A stretch of 54,496 bases of DNA from NCBI GenBank assembly GCA_018269055.1, contig JAFDVI010000005.1, positions 1 to 54,496 on the forward strand, written 5' to 3'. This DNA comes from Acidobacteriota bacterium. GTDB taxonomy: Bacteria > Acidobacteriota > Blastocatellia > RBC074. Below are positions 44,620 through 54,376 of the stretch, one piece after another (the first letter of the stretch is position 1; each line of letters starts with the position of its first letter). The position numbers and the translations under genes were made by a program. Under the pieces are notes generated by a model. It made no database searches, was not told where the DNA came from, and worked only from the letters and a program-made list of their open reading frames with translations.

Positions 44620-45432
44620 TTAGCTCAAGACAAACTTCAAAAACGTTTTTCCAACGATAATCTCATCGCCGTTATTCAAAGGCTGTTTGATGCCGGGCAA
44701 CAGCCGAGGCCCGCGATTGATGAACGTACCATTGGTGCTACCCATATCTTCGATCAAATACTGATTGTTCAAAAACTGTATCCGCGCATGGCGGCGTGAA
44801 ACCTTTGCTTCAGGGTCATCCTGATCCAAATCCACATCAGGGAAAATGCCGCCATCTGCGTCCCAACGTCCAATCAATGTCTCAATGCCCACAATCGGGA
44901 ATTCTTTCCCAATTTTTCCTCCGCGCTGGATAATCAGTTTGGCGCGAATTAGTGGGGCTTCGGCGACCGGTGGAACCGATGCGCTCATTGCGGCTTGCTG
45001 GCTGCTGTCCGGTGTGTATGGATTGCCTCGCAAATTTCCTGTCGGCCCATTAAACGTCGCTGTCTGACTTAAAGGCGCGACGCTGGTATTGACTGGAATT
45101 GGCGGGGCAGCCGCATTGGATTGTGGCACTGCCGGTGGCGAGCTTGGGGACTGACTATTTGGTTGAACGACTTGCTGGACTGGCGGCGGCGGCGGCGTAT
45201 AAGGCGTTGCAGGTTTCGGCGTAATCGTCTCGCGCGTGAATGCTGGCGGCGGCGGCGGGACCGGAGCTTGCGGCGCGACACTGGTTGACATTTGCGGTTG
45301 ATGGGATTGAAAAGACGGTGGTGGCACAAACGCGGGCTTTGCTGCTCCTGCCGCATTAAGCTTTGTGCCGCACTCATCGCAATACTCCGAACCGTCCAAA
45401 TTGTCAGTGCCGCAGTGATAACATCGAATCAT
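44620..45432 (-). CDS. Zinc-ribbon FHA protein
   Basis: 270 residues. A zinc ribbon (Cys4, 7, 18, 21), identical in spacing to that of the kinase, then a Pro/Gln/Ser-rich linker (about 30-160). The FHA domain is about 163-270 (LIGRWDADGGIF, AKVSRRHARI, GSTNGTFIN). The FHA resembles that of the kinase, including the acidic DVDLDQDDPEAK segment before the Ser-Arg-Arg-His motif. It is the first gene of the probable operon and likely a phosphothreonine adaptor or the main substrate of the kinase. No enzyme domain and no membrane segment. Confidence 0.9.
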   Translation of the reverse strand: MIRCYHCGTDNLDGSEYCDECGTKLNAAGAAKPAFVPPPSFQSHQPQMSTSVAPQAPVPPPPPAFTRETITPKPATPYTPPPPPVQQVVQPNSQSPSSPPAVPQSNAAAPPIPVNTSVAPLSQTATFNGPTGNLRGNPYTPDSSQQAAMSASVPPVAEAPLIRAKLIIQRGGKIGKEFPIVGIETLIGRWDADGGIFPDVDLDQDDPEAKVSRRHARIQFLNNQYLIEDMGSTNGTFINRGPRLLPGIKQPLNNGDEIIVGKTFLKFVLS

Positions 45433-45815
45433 AGCTGCATTGGCCTCCGCTTAAGCGAAAACTCCTCTTCATCAAATTCTTTTGCCCAACATCTAGCTTC
45501 GATTGCCCGCCTGTGGTTGATAAGGCTGTGAAGATTTCAAACAATCACTGATTTCCATACAAATCCACAAATCAGTGATTTTCAAACAGTAACCTTCCCG
45601 AAGCAGTGAGGCATTCTACACAGATTCACTTTCAAGCGCTAGTTGACTAAAAAGAAAGTCAACTTGAATCTACACCACTAATTATCGTAATAGCGCCGCC
45701 TTTTTTTGATCATAAATTGGGATAGGATTCTTAATGCAGGATGGAGTCGTGTGTACGGTAAGAGAGCAGGAATGTCCCGGCAATTTGGCCATTGCCGGGA
45801 CACAATCAAAAGCCA
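45433..45815. promoter_or_regulatory. Upstream region of the FHA/kinase operon with two dyads and a hairpin
   Basis: 383 bases. A perfect 12-base inverted repeat AATCACTGATTT (45543-45554; 45569-45580) lies about 110 bases before the zinc-ribbon FHA start. A second perfect 8-base dyad AGTTGACT (45641-45648; 45657-45664) is further upstream. Both are operator-like. A perfect 12-base stem TGTCCCGGCAAT (45773-45784; 45791-45802) lies just after the VWA gene stop; without a T-run it is a weak terminator candidate. I found no clear -35/-10 pair. Confidence 0.5.
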
Positions 45816-47066
45816 TTAGTCTTTTGGCGCGAAGTATCCGTTTCGCGCTCGAATGCGAAGTTCGTGATTTTTGGCGGCTTTCACGCGAATCCGCCTGAAT
45901 TTCCCATCGTTCGTTTCGTTGGTTGAATAGTACCCAAGAAGGTATTGCGCCTGGAGTTCGGCGGCTATTTGGTTGAACACCTGTGTCAGGTCTTCAATTT
46001 TATCAGGCAGAAACGCCATGCCGCCGGTTTCAGTGGCCAGTTTGAACATGCCGTCCTGACCTTTCACACTGATGCGATTCAGAAAGATTGAAGGTCCGCT
46101 GGGATTGATCGAGTAAAACAGGCACTCTGCACGCTGCAACTCTGTCAATGCGTCTCCCAATTTGAAACGCACGCTGTTTGTGTCTTCACCATCCGAAAGC
46201 ACAACCATCACGCGGCGAACTTCCGGATTGGAGGAATCGCTTATGTGTTGAGCGGCTTTAACAATTGTGTCGTAAAACGCAGTTGAATCTTCCGTGGGCT
46301 GAATGCCTACAGCACCGTTGACAGCTTTCTCAACGCTATCTGTGCGCGGAACGGCCAGTTTGGGAGTTGTGCCAATCGCAAAAATGGAAATGCCATCGCC
46401 TTGTTTGAGCACTTGGTGGACAAAACGGCTTGCGGCCTCGCGCTCGAAGTCAAAACGATTGCGAATGCTGCGCGACACATCAAAAAGCAAAACCATTTCA
46501 AGCGGCGTTTTTCCTGGTTCGCCCAAAGTTTGTACTTGCTGCACCACCCCGTCTTCTTCAACGACAAAATCCTCGGCGGTCAGATTGCGAATCGGGTTTC
46601 CGTTGGCATCCGTTACGGAAACGGGGACGGTTACCAATCGCGAACTGATTCGGATTGTTTCTGGTTCCGGATCCGGTTGTTTGGTTGGAGGTTGCCCGGG
46701 TTTTTGTTCTGCTGGCTTTTGTTCTGTTTGCTGCTGAGTGTCAATCGGCTTTCCCGTTGTATCAACGGGTTGTTTATCAGTTGATGAGGGGACAGTTGAA
46801 TTCGTCGCGGGTTTGTCGTTTTGTGATTCAGCTTTTTGTTGAGTCGGCGGCTCGTTTTTGGAAGGATCGAACTTTGACGCGTCCGACTTTGTTGCAGTCG
46901 TAACACGCCGCGGGCGTTCGTTCTTCCCGGACTGCTGAGGCTGAGTTTGCTGTCCTGAACTTTGTTTATTTTCCTGGCCAGAAACCTGGATTGTCCCCAA
47001 GCTTGCTGAAACACCCAGAAGCGAGATGAGCAGAGCTTTCAAAAATCTCCTGTTGCCTTTCGTCAT
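45816..47066 (-). CDS. Acidobacterial VWFA-type secreted protein
   Basis: 416 residues. Signal peptide about 1-31. A Gln/Lys/Pro/Thr-rich linker (about 32-135). Then the family opening IRISSRLVTVPVSVTDANGNPIRNLTAEDFVVEEDG, typical of the VWFA-related domain of Acidobacteria, and the von Willebrand A domain with MIDAS residues in LLFDVSRSIRNRF and VMVVLSDGEDTN. The C-terminus YYSTNETNDGKFRRIRVKA also fits this family. It likely binds a protein ligand through a metal at the cell surface or periplasm. The ATG has GGGGAGGA upstream. Partners are unknown. Confidence 0.9.
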   Translation of the reverse strand: MTKGNRRFLKALLISLLGVSASLGTIQVSGQENKQSSGQQTQPQQSGKNERPRRVTTATKSDASKFDPSKNEPPTQQKAESQNDKPATNSTVPSSTDKQPVDTTGKPIDTQQQTEQKPAEQKPGQPPTKQPDPEPETIRISSRLVTVPVSVTDANGNPIRNLTAEDFVVEEDGVVQQVQTLGEPGKTPLEMVLLFDVSRSIRNRFDFEREAASRFVHQVLKQGDGISIFAIGTTPKLAVPRTDSVEKAVNGAVGIQPTEDSTAFYDTIVKAAQHISDSSNPEVRRVMVVLSDGEDTNSVRFKLGDALTELQRAECLFYSINPSGPSIFLNRISVKGQDGMFKLATETGGMAFLPDKIEDLTQVFNQIAAELQAQYLLGYYSTNETNDGKFRRIRVKAAKNHELRIRARNGYFAPKD

Positions 47067-47151
47067 ACTGTCCTCCCCACAATCGGCAAGCTATGCACTG
47101 AGCGAACGCAACTTTTCGCTCGTGTGCGAAAAAATAACCCCATAAAGAAAC

Positions 47152-47183
47152 GAGTGGTGAGCAACCGAATGCTCTCACCACTC
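47152..47183. terminator. Hairpin between OmpA-like and VWA genes
   Basis: A perfect 10-base stem (GAGTGGTGAG 47152-47161 with 47174-47183). On the minus strand, a TTTCTTTA tract follows after CG, so it may terminate or attenuate transcription after the OmpA-like gene. The arm repeats the word GAGTGGT, in line with the heptad-word palindromes. Confidence 0.55.
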
Positions 47184-47231
47184 ATTGCCACGACATCTAT
47201 TGTCGGTAATCACAACATACTTGCTGTTGAG

Positions 47232-48272
47232 TTATTGTCCCGATCCGGTGGAACCCGGTCTGCGAACTTCAACCGGCGGAGGCGGCGCGTTGACTGCCTT
47301 GTTGACCAGCAGACGAACTTCGACGCGGCGATTCTTTTCGCGCCCTTCGCGCGTAGCATTGTCTTCCACTGGATTGAGGGTTCCATATCCGTGTGGAGTG
47401 ATGATTCTGCGCAGTGGAATCATGTGGTTGTCAGCCAGATATTGAACAACCGCTTCGGCACGGTTTTGGCTCAACTTTTTATTCAAGTCGGCTTTCCCAT
47501 CAGCAGAGGCAAAACCTGTGATTTCGATCAGATACGCTTTTTGAGCTTTCGCCTGATTGGCGACTTCGTCCAGAGTTTGCATCGCTTCCGGACTGAGCTT
47601 GAAGCTGTTTACTTTGAAGTTAATGAAAACAACCGGTTTTTCTTCGTAATCGTCCAGGCTGGAAACCAGGCTGTCAATTCGCCTGTTGGTCGCTTCGACC
47701 CCCGCAACGGCGGCATCGGCGGTGTCTTGAGCGGCCTTGGCGCCACCGCGAGCTGCATTGGAAACGGCGGCCAACTCTTCAATCTGGCCTGAAATCCGCT
47801 GTGCGTTGGATTCAACCTGTGTGATCCGCTCTTCGCTCTGGGTCATGCGGCCTTCGACCGGCTTGACGCGGGTATTGACGGTTGTCGCCATCACCAGCGC
47901 GTCGTCTTTAAATCTGATTTTTTCAGCGACAAGCTTGCCATCGGAATCACCACGGCCTTCGACTTCAACATTCAGACCTTGCTGCAATTGCGTAACAGCA
48001 TATTTCTTCGATCCGCGGAAAGGATTTCCTTTTTTTTCTTCAACCTTGGTGCTGCCAGTCAAAGCGATGATGTACTCACCACCAGTTTGATCCCGAAGCG
48101 TAAGACTGTCCGCTTCACGACTTAAAATCACACCGGTCATTTTCTTTTTCGTTCCGGGTGAAACTTTCAAAATCTGGTTTTGGTCAGCCTTGTCATTTTG
48201 TTGAGCAAATACCGCAGCGACTGGAATCGTGACCAAGCCGCACAACAGCAATCCAATCAATGTCTTTTTCAT
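47232..48272 (-). CDS. OmpA-family protein with DUF5666-like N-terminal domain
   Basis: 346 residues from the ATG at 48272 (GGGAGGAAAAG upstream); the longer frame lacks a signal. Signal peptide about 1-24. Residues about 38-125 resemble DUF5666 (GVILSREADSLTLRDQTGGEYII, VEVEGRGDSDGKLVAEKIRF). A coiled-coil linker (about 135-205) precedes the OmpA C-terminal peptidoglycan-binding domain (about 215-325): FKLSPEAMQTLDEVA, ITGFASADGKADLNKKLSQNRAEAVVQYL and REGREKNRRVEVRL. The tail is Pro-rich. It probably anchors the outer membrane or a complex to peptidoglycan. It lies directly upstream of the VWA gene. Confidence 0.9.
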   Translation of the reverse strand: MKKTLIGLLLCGLVTIPVAAVFAQQNDKADQNQILKVSPGTKKKMTGVILSREADSLTLRDQTGGEYIIALTGSTKVEEKKGNPFRGSKKYAVTQLQQGLNVEVEGRGDSDGKLVAEKIRFKDDALVMATTVNTRVKPVEGRMTQSEERITQVESNAQRISGQIEELAAVSNAARGGAKAAQDTADAAVAGVEATNRRIDSLVSSLDDYEEKPVVFINFKVNSFKLSPEAMQTLDEVANQAKAQKAYLIEITGFASADGKADLNKKLSQNRAEAVVQYLADNHMIPLRRIITPHGYGTLNPVEDNATREGREKNRRVEVRLLVNKAVNAPPPPVEVRRPGSTGSGQ

Positions 48273-48711
48273 TATTTTCTTTTCCTCCCTATGAAATGTT
48301 GGAGTTTTGAGATTACCGACAGTTGTCGAAAAATATCGTAACGTCACTAATCCAGCAAACTGAATGCCAGCAAGACTACGGAATACTAAAGACCTGACTT
48401 AGAACGGTTTACAGGAAAAACTTGCAACTTTGATTTCCAGTGCAGGTAACAAATTTGCTCGAAAGCATACACTCAAAAAAGAGCGAATGAAAAATTTGCA
48501 TACATAAACACCAGAAATCTTTCAAAATCTTGAGTTTGAATCCTTGACCAAGCTAGGTGAGCGAATCATAGCCCGTCAAGATTAGAAATGGAAGTCGCGC
48601 AACGATCCCTATTGCAAGAAGGCACTTGAGCGGGCGTTCTCCGATTAGCCCTGAGCTTTGCGCAACTTCTCAGTTACAACCCATCGGCATTGAGAGCATA
48701 CAAGGAGAATT
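48273..48711. other. Divergent region between OmpA-like and VIT-VWA genes
   Basis: 439 bases, AT-rich for this genome. On the minus strand, TTGCTG and TTAGTG are 17 bases apart about 70-100 bases before the OmpA-like start, a weak promoter candidate. On the plus strand, TTGACC at 48544 and CATAGC 17 bases later are also only a weak match. AAGGAG precedes the VIT-VWA ATG. No RNA gene seen. Confidence 0.35.
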
Positions 48712-51000
48712 ATGAACTTCGGTTTTCAGCCAAATAGAATTTTTGCAGCTTTTGGAATCCTGACAATTCTGGTTTTTGCCGCGTATGGTCAAGGGATCAT
48801 TTTTCCCAGACCCTGCGAACGCCCTATTCCTCGTTGTGCGCCGCCGCCGCAAGTTCCTCAGCAGCCGTTGAAAGTCAAAACCATTAAGTTCACCACCAAA
48901 ATCACGGATCAGGCTGCGGTCACGCACGTCGAGCAGGTTTTTGAAAACGACACGCCTTTTGTGCTCGAAGGAATCTACTTTTTCCCGCTGCCCGAAAATG
49001 TCTCCATCACGGAGTTCGCCATGTGGGATGGCGACAAGCGTTTGGTTGGCGAAGTTCGGTCAAAGGAAGAAGCTCGGCGAATTTACGACAATATCGTCAG
49101 GGCGCGGCGCGATCCGGCGCTATTGGAATACGCAGGCAAAAATCTGTTTCAGGCAAGCGTTTTTCCCATACAACCGAACAGCGATAAAAAGGTTGAATTG
49201 ACTTATAGCCAGGCGTTGACCGGAGAAAGCGGCACGGTTGCATATCGCTACCCGCTCGGCACGGGATGGAAGGCAAATGGTTTTGTGCCGATGCCACCGC
49301 GCCCGGTTCCAATGCCGGGTATCAGAGAGCAAAGCCGCTCTGTTCAACCGCCGCGCAATGGGCCGGGAAGTATTTCGGCGCAAATTGAAATTACCTCGAA
49401 TGTTCCGATCAAAGGCGTTTACTCACCTTCGCACGAAATCGAAGTCAAGCGGGAAGGGGAGCGTCGAGCCAAAATCAGTTTTGAAGCGCGTTCAAATGCC
49501 GCTCAATCGGATTTTCAGCTTTTTTACAACCTGTCCGAACAGGATTTCGGCGTTTCGTTGTTAACCTATCGCGAACCCGGAAAAGATGGGTATTTCCTGC
49601 TGCTGGTTTCACCGAAGGCAAAACTTGATGAGAACAATGTCGTTGCCAAGGACATCGTCTTTGTGATGGATACGTCCGGCTCAATGAGCGATGACAACAA
49701 AATAGAAAAGGCCAAAGCAGCATTGCGGTATGGCGTGAATTCGCTGGATGTGCGCGACCGCTTCAACATCGTTTCCTTTGCCGGGGAAGATCATTTGCTG
49801 AGCGAACAGTTGCTGGCAGGGGGTGAGGAAGGAAAGCGGCAAGCGCGTGAATTCATTGACCGCATGAAACCGGCTGGAGGCACGAACATCAACGACGCGC
49901 TGATTTCGGCGTTCAAGCTCATACAAAAGAGCGACCGCACGCGAATGATCGTCCTGGTCACAGACGGCCAGCCCACCGTCGGAGAAAGCCAGCCGAAACG
50001 AATTCTGGAAAACGTGCGGCAAGCGAACAAGAACCAGATTCGGTTGTTTACCTTCGGCGTCGGATACGATGTGAACACGATCCTGCTGGACGGGCTGGCC
50101 AACGAAAATCGTGGCGCAGTCGCTTACATCGAGCCGAATGAAGATTTGGAGGTGAAAGTTTCGAGTTTCTTTGCAAAGGTCAATCATCCGGTTTTGAGCA
50201 ATCTTTCGATCAACTGGGCCGGATTGGAAACCGATCTGGTTTACCCGCGGACGCTGCCGGATTTATTTCATGGCTCGCAGTTAGTGCTGGTTGGCCGTTA
50301 CAAAGGCCACGCCAAAGACCATCGTTTGACTTTGCTGGGGGATGTCAACGGACAGAACCGGCATTTCGTTTATGAAGACCTTTCGTTTCCCGAAAAACAG
50401 GCCAAGAACGAATTCCTGGCCAATTTGTGGGCGATGCGCCGCGTAGGCCATCTGCTTGATCAAATTCGCGCAAACGGAGAATCAAAAGAGTTGCGTGATG
50501 AGATCGTTGAGCTTGGGACGCGTTACGGCATCGTCACTCCATACACGTCGTATCTGGTGTTAGAACCGGGAATGCGCGTTGCCGGAATGCCTGGAACAGT
50601 GAATGAAACGGTAATGATTCCGTCAGAAAGAAAATCTTACGACGCCCTGGGCCACGCGAACGCTCCGCCTGCTCCGATGTCGCGTGCGGCGTCTGGACAG
50701 GGAGCCGTTCAACTCAGCAAAGAGAAGGAAGAATTGCTCCGCGCCGACAAACTTACGCCAACCCGTTCGTCTCAAGGCGTAATGCGGCAAGCGTCGGGCA
50801 AGACGTTTTATTTACGCGATGAGGTTTGGACAGACAGCGAGTTCAAAGCAGAAGACAAGTTCCCGATTGTAATGCTGAAATTCGGATCGAATGAATTCTT
50901 TGGTTTAATCGGGAAAGAGCCGAAACTGGCCGATTGTTTCGCGTTGGGCGAACGAGTCGTGGTTGTCTGGAACGGCAAGGTTTACAAGGTCGAACCCTGA
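48712..51000 (+). CDS. Secreted VIT-VWA domain protein
   Basis: 762 residues. Signal peptide about 1-26. VIT (inter-alpha-trypsin inhibitor-like) domain about 45-180: VEQVFENDTPFVLEGIYFFPLPE, MWDGDKRLVGEV, YDNIVRARRDPALLEY. VWA domain about 300-490 with a complete MIDAS: VFVMDTSGSMSDDNKI (DxSxS), GGTNINDAL (Thr) and MIVLVTDGQPTVGE (Asp). The C-terminal 250 residues have RVGHLLDQIR and LGTRYGIVTPYTSYLVLE, conserved in this family. Probably an extracellular, metal-dependent binding protein. It ends at a strong terminator and faces frr. Its position beside the VWA/OmpA pair hints at an envelope complex. Confidence 0.92.
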   Translation: MNFGFQPNRIFAAFGILTILVFAAYGQGIIFPRPCERPIPRCAPPPQVPQQPLKVKTIKFTTKITDQAAVTHVEQVFENDTPFVLEGIYFFPLPENVSITEFAMWDGDKRLVGEVRSKEEARRIYDNIVRARRDPALLEYAGKNLFQASVFPIQPNSDKKVELTYSQALTGESGTVAYRYPLGTGWKANGFVPMPPRPVPMPGIREQSRSVQPPRNGPGSISAQIEITSNVPIKGVYSPSHEIEVKREGERRAKISFEARSNAAQSDFQLFYNLSEQDFGVSLLTYREPGKDGYFLLLVSPKAKLDENNVVAKDIVFVMDTSGSMSDDNKIEKAKAALRYGVNSLDVRDRFNIVSFAGEDHLLSEQLLAGGEEGKRQAREFIDRMKPAGGTNINDALISAFKLIQKSDRTRMIVLVTDGQPTVGESQPKRILENVRQANKNQIRLFTFGVGYDVNTILLDGLANENRGAVAYIEPNEDLEVKVSSFFAKVNHPVLSNLSINWAGLETDLVYPRTLPDLFHGSQLVLVGRYKGHAKDHRLTLLGDVNGQNRHFVYEDLSFPEKQAKNEFLANLWAMRRVGHLLDQIRANGESKELRDEIVELGTRYGIVTPYTSYLVLEPGMRVAGMPGTVNETVMIPSERKSYDALGHANAPPAPMSRAASGQGAVQLSKEKEELLRADKLTPTRSSQGVMRQASGKTFYLRDEVWTDSEFKAEDKFPIVMLKFGSNEFFGLIGKEPKLADCFALGERVVVVWNGKVYKVEP

Positions 51001-51030
51001 CAAGGCGAAAGCGTTGCTCGGAAAGCAAAA

Positions 51031-51064
51031 AAGGTCAGGGAGCCGCAAACGGCCCCCTGGCCTT
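51031..51064. terminator. Bidirectional Rho-independent terminator
   Basis: A 15-base stem (51031-51045 with 51050-51064, one wobble and one mismatch) and a CAAA loop. A-run on the left and six T on the right. It lies 30 bases after the VIT-VWA stop and 27 bases from the convergent frr stop, so it can serve both. Confidence 0.88.
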
Positions 51065-51090
51065 TTTTCATGTGTTCAAGCTCAACCATC

Positions 51091-51651
51091 TCAAACTTTC
51101 ATGATTTCTTTTTCTTTGTGATCCAACAGTTCGGCGACTTTGGCGATTGCCTGATCGGTCAGTTTTTGCACTTCCTCCAGGCTGCGTTTTTCATCGTCTT
51201 CGGAAATGGTTTTGTCTTTGAGCGCCTTTTTCAGTTTGTCATTCGCATCGCGGCGAACGTTGCGAATAGAGGTTCGGTGCTCTTCGGCCATTTCGTGCGT
51301 GACTTTGACCATCTGTTTGCGTCGCTCTTCGGTCAGCGGCGGAATCGGCACTCTAACCAGCTTGCCGTCGTTTGAGGGGTTAAAGCCAAGGTCGGAGGCG
51401 CGAATTGCTTTATCAATGTCATTGACCAGTGAAGGATCAAACGGCTGAACCGTAAGCATGGATGCTTCGGGCGCGTTGATCGTCGCCACCTGATTGAGTG
51501 GCGTCGGCGTGCCGTAGTACTCAACCGTCACTCCATCCAGCAAGCTGACAGAGGCCCGCCCGGTGCGAACTGTCGTCAATTTGTGTTTGAAATCCTCGAT
51601 GGCTTTGTCCATGCGGGATTTTGTGTCTTTGATGATCTCTGCTGTTGCCAT
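51091..51651 (-). CDS. frr: Ribosome recycling factor
   Basis: 186 residues, standard length. With EF-G it splits the ribosome after termination. Conserved: [36 protein letters not shown], the central [20 protein letters not shown], and [17 protein letters not shown]. The ATG has TGGAGAT 6 bases upstream. Last gene of rpsB-tsf-pyrH-frr, with a hairpin between pyrH and frr. Confidence 0.97.
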   Translation of the reverse strand: MATAEIIKDTKSRMDKAIEDFKHKLTTVRTGRASVSLLDGVTVEYYGTPTPLNQVATINAPEASMLTVQPFDPSLVNDIDKAIRASDLGFNPSNDGKLVRVPIPPLTEERRKQMVKVTHEMAEEHRTSIRNVRRDANDKLKKALKDKTISEDDEKRSLEEVQKLTDQAIAKVAELLDHKEKEIMKV

Positions 51652-51712
51652 AGTTGATCTCCAATTGCGGCGAGCGGAAACGCCAAATCCTTTTCAACTC
51701 GCCTAAAACAAA

Positions 51713-51745
51713 GACGAGTGACAATGCCATTGCTTGTCACTCGTC
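51713..51745 (-). terminator. Hairpin between pyrH and frr
   Basis: A perfect 12-base stem (GACGAGTGACAA at 51713-51724 with 51734-51745) and a 9-base loop. On the minus strand TTTGTTTTA follows, so it could partly terminate after pyrH and reduce frr expression. The arm contains the heptad word GACGAGT. Confidence 0.65.
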
Positions 51746-51762
51746 GCGATATTTTGACTTAC

Positions 51763-52515
51763 CTATATTTTGATTTCACCATCGGGCCTGACGATGGAAC
51801 CTATTCGCTCACCCAACACCGCTCGTTTGATGTTGCCCGGCTCGTTCATGCTGAAGACCAGAATTGGCAAGCGATTGTCTTTGCACAACGAGATGGCCGA
51901 AGCATCCATCACAGCCAGTTCCTCTTGCAACACACGCATGTAACTCAATTCGTCAATTTTGACTGCGTTGGCGTCTTTGCGCGGGTCGGCAGTATAAATT
52001 CCGCCGACACCTGTAGCTTTCATCAGCACATCGGCTTTGACTTCCAACGCGCGCAAGGCCGCAGCCGAATCCGTAGTGAAATACGGATTGCCGGTTCCGG
52101 CGGCGAAGATAACAACGCGGCCTTTTTCCAGATGACGAACCGCGCGGCGGCGAATGAAGGGTTCGGCGACTTCGCGCATTTCGATTGCCGACACCACGCG
52201 AGTAAACACACCGACTTTTTCCAATCCATCCTGCAACGCAATTGCATTCATCACTGTGGCCAGCATTCCCATGTAATCTGCCGAGGCGCGATCAATGCCC
52301 ATTGCACTGGCGCTCAAGCCGCGAAAGATGTTGCCGCCACCGACAACCAGCGCAACTTCCACGCCCAGGTCGTGAACATCCTTGACTTCCTGCGCAATGC
52401 GAATGACCACCTTCGGATCAATGCCATAACCGCCGTCGCCCATCAGAGCTTCACCGCTGAGTTTTAGCAGAATGCGACCGTAGGCGGGTTGTTTTGTTTC
52501 GGATGAATCTGACAC
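51763..52515 (-). CDS. pyrH: Uridylate kinase
   Basis: 250 residues from the GTG at 52515. It phosphorylates UMP to UDP as a cytosolic hexamer regulated by GTP/UTP. Conserved: [50 protein letters not shown] and [23 protein letters not shown] start at 52563 is also possible and would add 16 residues; neither start has a strong Shine-Dalgarno, and the GTG gives the more usual length. It follows tsf as in most bacteria. Confidence 0.94.
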   Translation of the reverse strand: MSDSSETKQPAYGRILLKLSGEALMGDGGYGIDPKVVIRIAQEVKDVHDLGVEVALVVGGGNIFRGLSASAMGIDRASADYMGMLATVMNAIALQDGLEKVGVFTRVVSAIEMREVAEPFIRRRAVRHLEKGRVVIFAAGTGNPYFTTDSAAALRALEVKADVLMKATGVGGIYTADPRKDANAVKIDELSYMRVLQEELAVMDASAISLCKDNRLPILVFSMNEPGNIKRAVLGERIGSIVRPDGEIKI

Positions 52516-52580
52516 GTTGGTTGGTTTGATTTGGGGATTGGAAGGGTAGCTTCCCGCAACCAATCCCCAAGCAGGGTTGT

Positions 52581-53240
52581 CTATTTCGTCATTGCAGCGA
52601 CTTCGCTGGCGAAATCATCAGCGCGTTTTTCCAGGCCTTCGCCCATTTTGAAGCGGGCGAAACGGCGAACGCTGCATTTTTCACCGGTTTTGGCGGTCAA
52701 TTGCGTCACCAGTTCGGCGATTGTCACTGTTTGATCTTTGACAAAAGGTTGTTCGAGCAAAACTGCTTCGGTGAAGAACTTGTCCAACCGTCCCTGAACC
52801 ATTTTTTCAATGATCTGTTCCGGTTTGTTGGCGTTTTTCGGATCGGCCATCGCTAGTCCGCGCGCAATTTCTTTTTCCTTTTCGATCACTTCCGCCGGAA
52901 CTTCTTCCTTCGCGACAAATTGCGGTTCGGAAGCGCAGATGTGCATCGCGATGTCTTTGACAAAGCGCTGGAAATCTTCACCGCGTGCGACAAAGTCTGT
53001 TTCGCAGTTGACTTCGACCAGTACGCCAACTTTGCCACCCATGTGAATGTAGGAACCAACGGCCCCTTCAGCGGCGATGCGGCCTTCACGCTTTTTGGCG
53101 CTGGCCAATCCCGCTTTGCGCAGGATTTCGACCGCCTGCTCTTCATTGCCGTTCGCTTCGGTCAAAGCCTTTTTGCATTCCATCATTCCCGCGCCGGTTT
53201 TTTCGCGCAGGGTTTTAACCATTTCTGCGGTAATTGCCAT
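52581..53240 (-). CDS. tsf: Elongation factor Ts
   Basis: 219 residues, a short-form EF-Ts (E. coli has about 283). It exchanges GDP for GTP on EF-Tu. The N-terminal UBA-like domain has [19 protein letters not shown]. The core motif [14 protein letters not shown] contacts EF-Tu. The C-terminal region has [17 protein letters not shown]. The ATG has AGAGGGA upstream. The spacer to rpsB holds a 16-base tandem duplication and a terminator-like hairpin. Confidence 0.96.
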   Translation of the reverse strand: MAITAEMVKTLREKTGAGMMECKKALTEANGNEEQAVEILRKAGLASAKKREGRIAAEGAVGSYIHMGGKVGVLVEVNCETDFVARGEDFQRFVKDIAMHICASEPQFVAKEEVPAEVIEKEKEIARGLAMADPKNANKPEQIIEKMVQGRLDKFFTEAVLLEQPFVKDQTVTIAELVTQLTAKTGEKCSVRRFARFKMGEGLEKRADDFASEVAAMTK

Positions 53241-53258
53241 AAATCCCTCTATATCAAT

Positions 53259-53290
53259 TGTTGTGTCTATCTTCTGTTGTGTCTATCTTC
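53259..53290. repeat. 16-base tandem duplication in the rpsB-tsf spacer
   Basis: The sequence TGTTGTGTCTATCTTC occurs twice in direct succession (53259-53274 and 53275-53290). It lies about 20 bases upstream of the tsf start and directly after a hairpin. Its effect on expression is unknown; it looks like a recent slippage duplication. Confidence 0.85.
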
Positions 53291-53297
53291 GCAAAAA

Positions 53298-53333
53298 CGG
53301 CGCAGCCGCGCTTTGAAGTGGTTGGCTGCGCCG
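53298..53333 (-). terminator. Hairpin with T-run after rpsB
   Basis: A perfect 10-base stem (CGGCGCAGCC 53298-53307 with 53324-53333), loop 16 bases. On the minus strand it is followed by TTTTTGCG. It resembles an intrinsic terminator or attenuator between rpsB and tsf, which could set the S2 to EF-Ts ratio. Confidence 0.7.
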
Positions 53334-53365
53334 TAATCAAATCAAAAACGGTTTGAGAATTCGGT

Positions 53366-54376
<1,011 letters not shown>

